NCBI GenBank assembly: GCA_020636195.1
Contig: JACJYH010000004.1
Span: forward strand, 248,001-312,000
From: Lewinellaceae bacterium
GTDB lineage: Bacteria; Bacteroidota; Bacteroidia; Chitinophagales; Saprospiraceae
DNA length: 64,000 nucleotides
Direction of reading: 5' to 3'
The notes beneath the pieces are model-generated. The model did no database searches. It was not told where the DNA came from and saw nothing but the letters and a program-made list of their open reading frames with translations. Position numbers and translations under genes: made by a program. This document shows, in pieces, positions 22,601-28,930 of this stretch (position 1 is the first letter of the stretch; each line of letters opens with the position of its first letter).

Positions 22601-24153
22601 AGACCACACCTAAGATGGTAGAATTGTGGGCAGTAGACTTCAACAAAGGATCATTTGACAACTGTACACCACAGTCTAAGTTGTTCTACACATTTGACGG
22701 AACACAGCCGATCTTATCAAGAATCAATGAGGTTCACTACTTCAAAGGTATTGGACAAAATGCGACATTAGCAGAATACAATCAAGGTAAAGCCTACAAG
22801 TGGTTACCAACATCAAGAAGTGCAGGTCACATCTGGTTGGCAGCAGGCGACTATGCAGTGAATGTAAGTGTATGGGATGAGGCATGGAATACTGACTTCT
22901 GTACAGTAAGCTTACAAATACTTGACAATAGCAATGTGTCAAGAGTCAGCGGAAGGGTAGTATCCATGATGCAAATACCGATGGAAAACGTTCTCGTAAA
23001 TTATCAAGATCAAACTGGTAATAACAAATCAATTCAAACAGACAATGATGGTCAATTTGAAATTATTGTTGACAACGGTAGTTCCGTAAATGTGGCTTTG
23101 GATAAGAATATAGAATTCATGGATGGTGTTTCTACCTTGGATTTGGTTATGATTCAAAGACATATATTGGGAATAGAGAATTTTGCTAGTCCTTACAAGG
23201 TCATTGCAGCAGATGCAGATAATAATGGTAAGATATCTGTAAATGATTTGTCTGAAATAAGAAAGTTGATTTTAGGTATCAATACAGAATATCCGCACAA
23301 TAAAAGCTGGAGATTCACTTCTGATAATCAGACAATGGATCAGGATAATCCATTCCCATTCATTGAGCAATTAGATGTACCAAATATGACTACAAATATG
23401 GATGGGCAGAATTTCACTGGAATTAAAATCGGTGATGTTAACGGATCTGCCGTGGTTAATCCATTTGGAAATTTAGTTGAAACTCGTACTCAGAAAGGAA
23501 TTAAATTTAGTGTTGCTGATGTAGTAGTCCAAGCGGGAGAAACAGTGAGAATCCCTGTGACAGCAAGCAACTACAACGACATTTTCGGATACCAGTTCAC
23601 AATGGGTATGAGAGGAGCACAGTTTGTAGAAGTTGAGTCAGGCGCATTAGCGATGACAAATGCAAATGTAGGAGTTCACACTGGTAAATTGACGATGAGT
23701 TACTCAAGTGATGAAGCAGTGAGTGTAACTGAGGGCGAAGTATTGTTCACATTAGTGTTGAAAGCTACAGAAGCGACAACAGTAAGTGAAGTATTGAGCA
23801 TGGGATCAGACATCACACCTGCAGAATCATACATCGGTAAGGATATGGAAGTAGGTAAGGTGAGCTTAGAGGTAAGAAATGCAGAGACAGCAGAATTTGC
23901 ATTGTACCAAAACGAACCAAACCCATTCAGAACAGAGACAGTAATCAGATACAACATGCCTGAAGCAGGATCTGCAACTATCACAGTATATGACGTAGCA
24001 GGAAAAATAGCTGCACAGAGAGTTGTAAATGCTGTCAAAGGTATGAATACTGAGAAATTCACAAGAGCGGACATCAATGCAAGCGGCGTACTTATGTACA
24101 AAGTAGAAAGTGGTGACCACGTAGGTACTAAGAAGATGATCATCATCGACTAA
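10639..24153 (+). CDS. Giant T9SS-secreted metzincin-type protein with repeats, HYR-like modules, dockerin and cohesin-like domain
   Basis: A 4504-residue cell-surface or secreted protein. A signal peptide (1-25, ending NYAQ) precedes a reprolysin-like metalloprotease domain (about 170-395). Its zinc motif is HEVAHMFSATH (H305, H309, H315; Ser sits at the usual Gly of HExxHxxGxxH) and its Met-turn is TIMAYPG (M344). Next come Ig-like domains (about 540-900), three 177-residue tandem repeats (906-1436), a diverged fourth copy (about 1652-1750), further Ig/PKD-like modules, and cysteine-rich HYR-like modules (about 3150-4100). A dockerin-like segment with Ca-loop signatures DADNNGKISVND follows (about 4160-4220), then a cohesin-like domain (about 4285-4415) and a C-terminal T9SS type A sorting domain (about 4419-4504; YQNEPNPF). 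Possible roles are adhesion, gliding or extracellular proteolysis; the function is not proven. Codon use changes sharply inside the gene. Confidence 0.9.
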   Translation: MISIRTAKVACIMLLIMLPFFNYAQTPQKVYFEVPQSSISALDNAIDVDLRGNIGEGIPIKIYSPDGQANYFYFFKNHTMSQEMEIDYPEVRTYSGYSTSGAESVMNILVNNGELSGFTIWENGLPMQIRKDGLQYYSEYVSAEPYQCFVQDGSFRNENSGSRTASNGGTLKTYDLAIVITDEFEANFGGAGAVAAAMNVVNEANVIYNRELAINFTATVRPETSSFDIIPPGSASASYGSTVVSAYFTSTEYDLGHVFHYISSGWSGQAGLGVVCDNSGSPINKAKGWSQGVDLSYSFVSTVVHEVAHMFSATHTFNSNHATVCGPSLNAATSYEPGSGTTIMAYPGVCSAGVGIVGDNITNSSGGIIYQSSPYFHISSLEQMVSYANGAGNACPTTASSGNTPPIADANPCSAGSPITIPINTPFELTGAYTDADGDAVTYCWEQFDAGPPHGGPAVACASTTGPIFRSYPPTSSPTRSFPSLQYVLNNSNIPTPSSVGECLPSVARTLNFKLTVRDNNSGGGGIHCDAIQLNVSGAAGPLAVTSPNTNVTWSAGSSQTVTWSVANTDAICNTVNILLSIDGGYTYPYVLATSTANDGSESITVPMNAPNGATARVKVESACMTCVKFFDVSNVNFTITSACMVAGSNICSDSPISAPTGDATLNLGLSQSYGNAITSKTLTTSGSNVSSAFNLTPAASGPGTCTSLNFSYAQNSVKIKISEAGTYTFTLGSAKIFSVYDGTYMSASPCTNYIGSTAYDLDGVPGGSVSFTSQVTLTLNNACGDYTLVLFAASGTTETVTITAPSGAIVYENIPQTAPDYSYTYVAVNTATGLIDAVSATSDFTALAAGDYCVYGIHYYSGTSNSPGNVDPSTFVGQSISALIASGNCLLASSNCKPMAITGSCPTLDTAPPNVTIINSTCDATCTVSGGVINAVTGTPCPTGSTLQYSVNGGAWSTTVPTYAQTGPAQSIETRCLCDLDGTTASPPSTAVVTVPGTCVNPSAPMITIVNNVCPSTDGTISATGCGAGTTLEWATSAAGPWSTTVPTYTTTAFTVYARCRDNTTNCVSTTASATTAPVACCPTLDTAPPNVTVVNSTCDATCTVSGGVINAVTGTPCPTGSTLQYSVNGGAWSTSVPTYAQTGPAQSIETRCLCDLDGTTASPSSTAVVTVPGTCVNPSAPMITIVNNVCPSTDGTISATGCGAGTTLEWATSAAGPWSTTVPTYTTTAFTVYARCRDNTTNCVSTTASATTAPVACCPTLDTAPPNVTVVNSTCDATCTVSGGVINAVTGTPCPTGSTLQYSVNGGAWSTSVPTYAQTGPAQSIETRCLCDLDGTTASPSSTAVVTVPGTCVNPSAPMITIVNNVCPSTDGTISATGCGAGTTLEWATSAAGPWSTTVPTYTTTAFTVYARCRENTTNCVSTTASATTAPALCGCPDLMFVNCNDPVTIDFTGFGGAGFSPTPTSAQLCSNHWAWTGWSNGSLSFGGTQTTANTDYTRGNTNTGGVTTGGIYSYNNGALYIQPGGSDWAPGTVTLRILNTSGMTITAFDVAYDLLVRNDQGRSNSFNFSYSTDDITYIPVSSLDYTSPDVADASPSVTTIPKAATLTSLNVADGAYIYFRWSGADVSGSGSRDEFGLDNLSFTPSCLTCPDLSTAPNNVTISSESVCIDCIQSGGVITPAIDNCPDGSTLQYSIDGGTTWSSIAPTYDQDGPSQSIITRCLCDIDENVFSPSSSPVATNPGTCPASCFFTFEITDPCSCNNDATIAGNDGTFSEVITVTGVSGQTITATCSSCTPTTITFTETSPGTYESITFTHIDNVGYIAEIFANGVSIGMVSNICAYPDVAIDPIGPFGNCDGQDDVILMATITGDDGTGTYSWSGPGVSSTVFNPAGLPVGLTTINLSYTGVNNGNISPDGVTPAYPGCIQPAAIEVEILPLPTPPVVSNIEVCEGESTNIHVESSSGMPGMEMPVFITYDFETEVVTGVTSDIGAPFVTAIDATIGPGHVSPPTFPAGNNPTPIDAFSANNWGMTFDPMDYFQFCVSAAAGYQLDVSQIQFDLRSSGTGPMTYQVAYSTDGVNFTNGGSGAIPTSFTTNPMFTEAIGVLDASQVCIRIYAFGSTSATGTLRIDNVEISASVQQLPNPGTYNFYDADPSTSTAPPLASGNDYDPMTTPDGSPQSIWITCIDPITGCESEPTVITVTVFASPTLDIIDPNPVCFPETVNIFDIEYNETPAGGAFTYYGTMEDAIANMNPITTGLDAIDQSTTLYVSYDVGGDCIAYGVIQITVNPLPLPPVVPTTVSSCTGISTAIDIDQTPLQVNYLWDFETDITSPGITSNPIITTNGEIQSAGGGLTGVGFQAAGSGCTNAITSAGYDITNASLADAVADDEYFEFCIGSANAGFNFLGVSGFEWSNRSSGTGPINYAIVASSDPSTALVSGMFLANAGCVNLSGTIGLNTETCYRIYYWGATNSGGTLRIEDFTIIAEYMSTATYNWYDENPDLNPNAVPIFSGTSFNPELTAQDSPQTYWVNCVDPITGCTSMASSTELLVGITPIMEDVEDQVYCAGATVPSYIFVSDQQGAIFTWTNDNTTIGLGSSGTGNLPSFVATNNTSIAQVATIEVTPTYTIGGLTCTGEPVIFTITVNPIPTSTVAITDDSGLVDNDGIICQGDMATLTASPAGATYSWSNGATTQSISTGTAGTYTVTVTVNGCYSIATSTIVVNPIPVVSISVIESSGTVPNDGTIYTGSSAMLTATGGGTYMWSTGATTPSISVTPSVTTTYTVTVTNSYGCFTVASFTITVVEPPCLLVCSGNQVVTLTNGACYFQLPNLVTSAGVCTYFTVKQVSGPLPGALLYKGSYSITYQLISNLGEIIDECTFTVTVQANPVVINSLTCNDHINISADQNCEVTLNPDMFLEGNSYSCYADYQINIWPFNSQANAMLNIPQNEPISLACGNHTVEIVGPSGNKCWGTVTVEDKIAPVVVCNCVDMPVNTPITGFTGSIALTDSFFARPNGTTPGSCSAGVGPDYYDAYTFQVTTTGTYTFNAAGSNGDTYAILYQAPFDPNNPCTNFIAANDDGAGGLDPLITVTLTAGVNYVYVFTTFGTNIATGNYTVNITGVGQAQIVTNPADAPECQFKCYDLDVVKNETVAMLTGASQNKAVLTKMPAAYDACGAMSMSFEDAVETEKCGDTKLRRTWTYTDAKGNKAYCTQTFTFAPITPLDLTPPTYLVELSCGVNTDPASIAALKDMDSRLQPASSTNIGAYYDDYAQTPTVVELHEGYPYAYFTYQQIGYDGKFHAQKVDPNICEVFTTYTDTNFPVCGAGCGGNMKIVRDWRLLDWCTQTTYTYTQVIKAVDDKAPTFGVKDATVSVSPWGCVASYNVDNPWELQDNCAKAEELSWTVKVPAGVTLSGVQGNYVLGNLTKGTHTITYIATDCCGNVAQKDATITVIDASAPVAIAKQNIVLSLTGSGTAADGAAKLYGHQIDNGSYDHCSEVRFEVRRVDGGSCGNEGVNGWNNNSTFNGNNFPNEVPGAIWFHPMDSRYTTADGNYDTDGGEFVKFCCEDIPAGQEYGLHDVELRVWDDGNMNGIYGDNLIIDGMKDNYNTTWVTVRVENKLPPHLVCPPDVEVTCDMELNLSVGEDTNVNDVDLTMTGYPHATDLCNGLDVTYRDAWVGTYDEICKSGTIRRTFTAKKGSVSVTCVQYITVVTRTFPFTVTFPQDGQTTAWDRCGFSIDDLNDQNNFLIKRPVVNNGPCDIVLENVKIDTFLNENGACKKWKVTYNYLNWCTKEEKGPFVHYYTFKDVEAPVLTCNNQMFAANPLASNPNGACYGSVVLEASATDPLICAEESWVKWQVFADLWANGTVDRLGSTFVNKAYNGIWVYVPKYTATGALNPAWTNLQTLHPNVVLADDLYVTYIKPSAASGGTVKLPAFDLLGENINHKVLWKVTDGCGNVDQCESTIMSVDKKAPTPYCVSVHTAIMQTTPKMVELWAVDFNKGSFDNCTPQSKLFYTFDGTQPILSRINEVHYFKGIGQNATLAEYNQGKAYKWLPTSRSAGHIWLAAGDYAVNVSVWDEAWNTDFCTVSLQILDNSNVSRVSGRVVSMMQIPMENVLVNYQDQTGNNKSIQTDNDGQFEIIVDNGSSVNVALDKNIEFMDGVSTLDLVMIQRHILGIENFASPYKVIAADADNNGKISVNDLSEIRKLILGINTEYPHNKSWRFTSDNQTMDQDNPFPFIEQLDVPNMTTNMDGQNFTGIKIGDVNGSAVVNPFGNLVETRTQKGIKFSVADVVVQAGETVRIPVTASNYNDIFGYQFTMGMRGAQFVEVESGALAMTNANVGVHTGKLTMSYSSDEAVSVTEGEVLFTLVLKATEATTVSEVLSMGSDITPAESYIGKDMEVGKVSLEVRNAETAEFALYQNEPNPFRTETVIRYNMPEAGSATITVYDVAGKIAAQRVVNAVKGMNTEKFTRADINASGVLMYKVESGDHVGTKKMIIID
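13354..14946 (+). repeat. Three tandem 531-bp (177-codon) repeats inside the giant gene
   Basis: Units begin at 13354, 13885 and 14416, each with TGTCCAACATTGGATACTGC. Units 2 and 3 are almost identical at the DNA level. Unit 1 differs at scattered sites in its first half, but its second half (from GTGAATCCATCTGCGCC) is the same as in the others. Each unit encodes two cysteine-containing subdomains, one starting CPTLDTAPPNVT and one starting CVNPSAPMIT. A diverged protein-level fourth copy of the first subdomain starts at 15592 (CPDLSTAPNNVT). The pattern indicates recent duplication or gene conversion. Confidence 0.95.
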
Positions 24154-24180
24154 TCGATGAAATGATTCATAAGCGCAATA

Positions 24181-24209
24181 AAAAAGCCACTCAATCGAGT
24201 GGCTTTTTT
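24181..24209. terminator. Bidirectional rho-independent terminator
   Basis: AAAAAGCCACTC (24181-24192), loop AATC, GAGTGGCTTTTT (24197-24208): a perfect 12-bp stem with T-runs on both strands. It lies between the convergent giant gene and the LytTR gene and can serve both. Confidence 0.9.
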
Positions 24210-24294
24210 ATTTATGAATATGTCAAATGGATTATTTAAAGGAAAGTAATAAGATATCTTTTGATGTGATTAAAAAGGCATTTTTAAAAAAATA

Positions 24295-24630
24295 TTAAAA
24301 ATCGCTGATTTTTGATATGAAAGCAGATTTTTTCCTTCTAGATATATAAAACTTAATTCCATCATTCATTTCAATGATGGGTTGTAGACCATAATGATAC
24401 TTCTTAACTTGATCTATGTTTACAATTGTAGAATGATTAATTCTACAAAATTTTTCATCGCATAAAAAACATTCTAGACTTTTAAGATTCCAGCCCGTAT
24501 ATAATTTTTCTTTACTTGCTGTAGAAATAATGCATTCACTGCCAATTAAAGTGCAATATGCAATGTCATAAGTAGAAAGAATGTTTACACAATCCATATT
24601 TTGAAATGCTAATTTGAGTCCGACTCCCAT
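24295..24630 (-). CDS. Stand-alone LytTR DNA-binding domain protein
   Basis: A 111-residue protein that is essentially one LytTR domain: an early segment with DIAYCTLIGSECIISTASKEK, the core FCRINHSTIVNIDQVKKYHY (about residues 62-81), and a basic C-terminal stretch SRRKKSAF. LytTR domains bind direct repeats in promoters and are normally fused to a receiver; none is present here and no kinase is adjacent. It lies 77 bases downstream of fmt on the same strand and ends facing the giant gene across a shared terminator. Its targets are unknown. Small stand-alone LytTR proteins occur widely in Bacteroidota. Confidence 0.85.
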   Translation of the reverse strand: MGVGLKLAFQNMDCVNILSTYDIAYCTLIGSECIISTASKEKLYTGWNLKSLECFLCDEKFCRINHSTIVNIDQVKKYHYGLQPIIEMNDGIKFYISRRKKSAFISKISDF

Positions 24631-24707
24631 AAAATAACTGTTTAAAGTTAAAAATAAATTACCATATCAGTATAGTCAACATAGTATGTAAAATTGTTAC
24701 CTCAATT

Positions 24708-25646
24708 TCAATTATTTTTATGAATAGTACGCCTGCCTAATAGGAATGACTTTGCATCCATCATTTTTTTTCCCTCCATTTTTAATTTTTTTATAACAAT
24801 CCAACCATCTAAGCACTTTATTTTTAAAGCTTGAATTCCATCAACTACAACGCTTCCGGCAAGCACATTAGTATTTTCTAGGTAATAATCTGCTTCAATT
24901 ATTTTAGTCAGCTTTTGATCTATTCTGGCCCATGCACCGGGATAAGGAGAAAGGCCACGTATAAAGTTGAAAACTGTTTCTGCATTTTGATTAAAATTTA
25001 TCATTGTGGTTCCTAGGTTCAATTTTGGGGCATCAGAAGCTGTATCGGGATTTTGAGGGATTAATTCGAGCGACCCATCCTCAATGGATTTGACCGTTTT
25101 TAAAATAGTTTCAGCGCCTAAAATCATGAGTTTATCATGAATGGATCCCGCAGTATCATCTTTTTCTATTGGAATGTGAGCTTGATATACCATATCACCA
25201 GTGTCAATTTCATGTTTTAATTTGAAAGTAGTAACTCCAGTTTCTTTTTCTCCTCGCATGATAGCATGGTTGATTGGAGCTGCACCTCGGTATTTTGGTA
25301 ATAAACTACCATGAAGATTGAAAGTTCCATATTTCGGCAAATCCCAAACTACCCTTGGTAACATTCTGAATGCTACTACAATAAATAAATTGGCATCTAA
25401 TGCTTTTAGTGTTTCAATAAAATGGGCATCCCGAAGTTTCACTGGTTGTAAAATTTGAAGATGATGATCCACTGAAAACTTTTTTACCGCCGATTGTATA
25501 AGTTCTTTTCCACCTCGCCCACCATAACTATCAGGAGCTGTTACTACCGCTACAATATGATATCCATTTTGTAAAAGTAATTTGAGACTTGGTACCGCAA
25601 ATTCAGGCGTACCCATAAAGACTATTCTCAAAGAATTTTTAGACAT
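24708..25646 (-). CDS. fmt: Methionyl-tRNA formyltransferase
   Basis: A 312-residue enzyme of normal length that formylates initiator methionyl-tRNA using 10-formyl-THF. The N-terminal formyltransferase domain starts with RIVFMGTPEFAVPSL and carries the active-site segment FNLHGSLLPKYRGAAPIN (Asn-x-His) followed by the catalytic Asp in HEIDTGDMV. The C-terminal OB-like domain begins near residue 205 (NFIRGLSPYPGAWA). The ATG at 25646 is immediately followed by the family-typical N-terminus. It is divergent from the OmpA-SPOR gene, with 71 bases between the starts. Confidence 0.97.
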   Translation of the reverse strand: MSKNSLRIVFMGTPEFAVPSLKLLLQNGYHIVAVVTAPDSYGGRGGKELIQSAVKKFSVDHHLQILQPVKLRDAHFIETLKALDANLFIVVAFRMLPRVVWDLPKYGTFNLHGSLLPKYRGAAPINHAIMRGEKETGVTTFKLKHEIDTGDMVYQAHIPIEKDDTAGSIHDKLMILGAETILKTVKSIEDGSLELIPQNPDTASDAPKLNLGTTMINFNQNAETVFNFIRGLSPYPGAWARIDQKLTKIIEADYYLENTNVLAGSVVVDGIQALKIKCLDGWIVIKKLKMEGKKMMDAKSFLLGRRTIHKNN

Positions 25647-25717
25647 TAATCGTTTATTTATGATACTTTGGGGGCAATATACGTCTTATTTGTAGTATAG
25701 TTATAAAAAAAATATAA

Positions 25718-27229
25718 ATGCGACTTTCAACATTTTTAATTCTCTGGTTGCTTGGTGGTACTCTTTACGGTCAAAATTCAACCATTGAGGGATATGTTTT
25801 CGAGGATGATAATAGAGGCTATCTAGGAATGGCACTGGTAAAACTAATGGATTCTTCATCTCAATCTATTTTGGATAGTACATATACTTCATCAGAAGGG
25901 TACTTTAAAATGACAGCCCCCAAATCTGCTCAATTAAAAGTGAGCGTGGAGAAAGATATGTTTTCTAAGTTTGAACAGGATATTTTCACAGAAGAATCAA
26001 AGGTATTCGTGAGTGCAAAAATGACCCGTGTACCCGGTTATATATTTGAAATTACATTAGCAGAAAAAAAAGGTAAAGAGACAGAAGTTTCAAAGGCCAT
26101 AAAGGATGCTAAAATCGAAGTATATAACAACACAACCAAAGAAATTACTCTGGATATTTTAAAAAACCCGTACCCTGAATTCAAAGTAAACTTACTTAAA
26201 GGAAATCATTATACCATCTTAATAAGAAAGGATAGCTTTCTCACAAAACGTATGGAAGCATTTGTTAATGTCAATGGTTGCATACTATGTTTTGAAGGTG
26301 TCGGAGATGTTCGACCAGGTGTGGTAGATAATCTTTCAGGTTCAAATACCATAGGTATGCTACTGGCCAATGTCGAATTAGATAGAATTGCCATAGATAA
26401 ACTGGTGGGTTTTGCCAATATTTATTATGCTTCAGGAAGTGCTGAGCTCAATAGTGAGGGGAAAAAAGAACTAGATAAGGTGGCAATGATTGCAAAAGAC
26501 AACCCAAATATACTTTTTGAATTGGGTTCCCATACTGATTATGTTGGTGATGAAAGGTCAAATTTGATATTGTCTGAAAATCGGGCAAAATCAGTTGTAG
26601 AGTACTTAGTGAATAAAAAGGATGTGAGAAAAAATCAACTCATATCGAAGGGTTACGGCGAGACTAAACCAATTAATAATTGTAATGAACAGAATCCATG
26701 TAGTTCTTCTGAGCTTGCCAAAAATAGAAGAACCGAGCTAAAAATTATTGGAATTTCTGATGAAATCAGGGAAATGTCACTGAAAGAAATCAAAACGATC
26801 GAAGAGTTTGAAGAAGAATTAATGCAATCTATTCAATCATCGACTCAAGATACCCATTCAACCGACAAAAAAGATACAAACATTGCTTCTTATCCAGAAG
26901 ATACCAATATTACAAACAGTCATCAACTTGAAAAATCAACAGAAACAGAGTTGATTATTAAAGAATTGAAAAGTGCTGAAAACACAAATACTGAAATAGA
27001 AAAAAATTCTAAATACTTTTTGATACAGGCAGGCAAGTTTGCGACGAAGGATGATGCAAATTTTCTTTTGGACAAACTGCTATTATTAGGATATAGCCAT
27101 GCTTACATTGTAGAAAACGACTCGGTGTTTACATTGGTAGTGGATAAAACATATCAAGCAGAGGATGCTCTTCATGTGATAGACGACCTGATAAAAAATG
27201 ATGTCAATGCGAGGATAATCGAATACTAG
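25718..27229 (+). CDS. OmpA-family protein with N-terminal carboxypeptidase-D-like and C-terminal SPOR domains
   Basis: A 503-residue envelope protein. The signal peptide covers residues 1-18. A transthyretin-like or carboxypeptidase-regulatory repeat follows (about 20-100, TIEGYVFEDDNRGYLGMALV). The OmpA/MotB peptidoglycan-binding domain lies at about 235-345, with ELGSHTDYVGDERSNLILSE, NRAKSVVEYL and GYGETKP. A Ser/Thr/Glu-rich linker leads to a SPOR domain (about 425-503, YFLIQAGKFATKDDANFLL), which usually binds denuded glycan strands. Two peptidoglycan-binding modules in one protein suggest anchoring of the outer membrane or a division-site role. The stop codon shares the sequence CTAG with the stop of the convergent LysM gene. 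Confidence 0.88.
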   Translation: MRLSTFLILWLLGGTLYGQNSTIEGYVFEDDNRGYLGMALVKLMDSSSQSILDSTYTSSEGYFKMTAPKSAQLKVSVEKDMFSKFEQDIFTEESKVFVSAKMTRVPGYIFEITLAEKKGKETEVSKAIKDAKIEVYNNTTKEITLDILKNPYPEFKVNLLKGNHYTILIRKDSFLTKRMEAFVNVNGCILCFEGVGDVRPGVVDNLSGSNTIGMLLANVELDRIAIDKLVGFANIYYASGSAELNSEGKKELDKVAMIAKDNPNILFELGSHTDYVGDERSNLILSENRAKSVVEYLVNKKDVRKNQLISKGYGETKPINNCNEQNPCSSSELAKNRRTELKIIGISDEIREMSLKEIKTIEEFEEELMQSIQSSTQDTHSTDKKDTNIASYPEDTNITNSHQLEKSTETELIIKELKSAENTNTEIEKNSKYFLIQAGKFATKDDANFLLDKLLLLGYSHAYIVENDSVFTLVVDKTYQAEDALHVIDDLIKNDVNARIIEY

Positions 27230-28095
27230 TTTGATTCATATTTAATTTCGATACCAAATCTACTGTCCAAAACGCACAGCTGTTTAGCAACTGAAGGACT
27301 CACCCAAATGGAAATGTCGCTACTGTAGGTTCCAAGAGGTAGCCTACCTATTACTTTCACCGATGTTTTCTTTCTCATCATAGGATTGTAAAGTTCTATG
27401 ACACTTCCGATTTTTGCGCCATTGAATAATGCAATCTGACCACCACCTTCTTTTGATGTTTTATCCCATCCTGCGATGACATAATCAGAAATGGTGTTTT
27501 TTGTCGAAACAAAACTGCTATCTTGTATTGATAACGTAGGTTTGATGACCTGATTGGGTTCTACATCTTTATTGGAATTTATAGGAAGATAGCCAATGCA
27601 TAAAAATTCTCCTTCATTGATATTGGTAGTTTTTTTTAAGTTTAAATTCTGTAAAACAGCAGTTGTAGTCTTAAAATATTGTTGGGTTATGGTATAAAAA
27701 GTTTCCTTCTTTTTTACCTTATAATTTACACAAAGATATGGTGTAGAAGGCTTTATGGGTGATATAGCATCCTTTGAAATTGGTACATTTACAATCTTGC
27801 CTAATGTCAATTTTGAATTATTATTGATTTGATTGATAGCTTTCAAATCCATAACATCCAAATTGAACACCTTGGCAAGACTGTAAAAAGTTGTACCTGT
27901 TTTCACAACATAGTGAAAAACAATATCATTCTCAGGGAGAACATCAACAAAGATGCTATCTCCCGAAGAAAAAAATCGGTTCGGTTGCTGACTTAAAGAA
28001 TATGTGAAAATAAGTATGTTGAAAAAGAACAGACTTATTAATTTACGTACCTTTGTTTTTGTATTCAATGCTTTGATATTTAAAATCGAGTGCAA
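27226..28095 (-). CDS. Secreted LysM protein with C-terminal double-psi-barrel-like domain
   Basis: A 289-residue protein with no in-frame ATG before the signal-like segment; TTG at 28095, or TTG at 28068, must be the start because a stop lies just upstream. The hydrophobic stretch LISLFFFNILIFTYSLSQ is a signal peptide. Two LysM motifs follow: FHYVVKTGTTFYSLAKVF (from about residue 60) and VNYKVKKKETFYTITQQY (from about 122). The C-terminal third (GGGQIALFNGAKIGSVIELY and VKVIGRLP) resembles the RlpA-like double-psi beta-barrel found after LysM in Bacteroidota, but without a clear catalytic signature. A peptidoglycan-binding envelope role is inferred. Confidence 0.75.
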   Translation of the reverse strand: MHSILNIKALNTKTKVRKLISLFFFNILIFTYSLSQQPNRFFSSGDSIFVDVLPENDIVFHYVVKTGTTFYSLAKVFNLDVMDLKAINQINNNSKLTLGKIVNVPISKDAISPIKPSTPYLCVNYKVKKKETFYTITQQYFKTTTAVLQNLNLKKTTNINEGEFLCIGYLPINSNKDVEPNQVIKPTLSIQDSSFVSTKNTISDYVIAGWDKTSKEGGGQIALFNGAKIGSVIELYNPMMRKKTSVKVIGRLPLGTYSSDISIWVSPSVAKQLCVLDSRFGIEIKYESN

Positions 28096-28136
28096 ATATA
28101 TTAAATATTTTTATAATATGTAATTTTATTTATTTT

Positions 28137-28886
28137 TTGAAAGTTATTATTGTCATACCCGCCAGAATGCATTCCACAAGATTGCCGCAAAAGCCTTTAA
28201 TTGATTTATTGGGTACATCTATGATTATGCGTGTTTATCATCAGGCTATGAAGGTGAAAAATGCGCATGATGTCATTGTAGCAACTGACCATGATGACAT
28301 TTATAATCATGTCAATGCTCAAGGTGGACACGTTATTATGACTTCAAACCATCATGCGACGGGAACGGATAGGGTAGCAGAAGTGGCTAAAACAACAGAA
28401 GGCGATTTTTTTATCAATATTCAAGGTGATGAACCCTTGATCAATCCTTTGCAGATCGAAGATCTCATAGGTGACATGAATAGGTATGATGCAAATATCG
28501 CTACCCAATGCACAAAAATTACTGATCAAGTAACCTTGTTTAATGAAAATACTGTCAAAGTTGTAAGAGACAATTCAAATAAAGCCCTATATTTTTCAAG
28601 ACAGGCTATCCCTGCAGTTCGGAATCTTTCATATGGGAAATGGTTTCAATCTGCTACCTATTATAGACATATCGGTATTTATGGATTTAAAAAAAATGCA
28701 TTGCTGGCTGTTGCATCACTTCCATTGGGGAAATTGGAGGAATGTGAGAAACTGGAGCAACTTAGGTGGATGGAAAACGGTCATATGATTCACTGTTTTG
28801 AAACACAATATTCTACCATTGGTATCGATACACAAGAGGATATATCCTTAGTTGTGGATCAAATATTAAAAAATGAATTTTCATAA
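28137..28886 (+). CDS. kdsB: 3-deoxy-manno-octulosonate cytidylyltransferase (CMP-Kdo synthetase)
   Basis: A 249-residue enzyme that activates Kdo with CTP for LPS core synthesis. The nucleotide-binding N-terminus KVIIVIPARMHSTRLPQKPL begins directly after the TTG at 28137. The family needs this strand, so TTG rather than a later ATG is the start. Other signatures are VATDHDDIYNHV, HHATGTDRVAEVA, NIQGDEPLI and HIGIYGFKK, all typical of KdsB. The gene is divergent from the LysM gene with only 41 bases between the starts. Presence of kdsB indicates a Kdo-containing LPS. Confidence 0.95.
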   Translation: MKVIIVIPARMHSTRLPQKPLIDLLGTSMIMRVYHQAMKVKNAHDVIVATDHDDIYNHVNAQGGHVIMTSNHHATGTDRVAEVAKTTEGDFFINIQGDEPLINPLQIEDLIGDMNRYDANIATQCTKITDQVTLFNENTVKVVRDNSNKALYFSRQAIPAVRNLSYGKWFQSATYYRHIGIYGFKKNALLAVASLPLGKLEECEKLEQLRWMENGHMIHCFETQYSTIGIDTQEDISLVVDQILKNEFS

Positions 28887-28901
28887 AATAATTTTTTCAA
28901 A

Positions 28902-28909
28902 TATCTTTG
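28902..28909 (+). promoter_or_regulatory. Candidate -7 element upstream of the aminotransferase
   Basis: TATCTTTG matches TAnnTTTG and lies 21 bases before the ATG at 28931. The -33 region is weak. Confidence 0.4.
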
Positions 28910-28930
28910 TAAATATTCTAATATTCCTAT

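Noticed and set aside
20060..22930. Recent foreign insertion inside the giant gene
   Set aside because: Frame and domain order are continuous, there are no mobile-element ends or direct repeats at the borders, and the codon pattern looks like host expression optimisation rather than foreign DNA.
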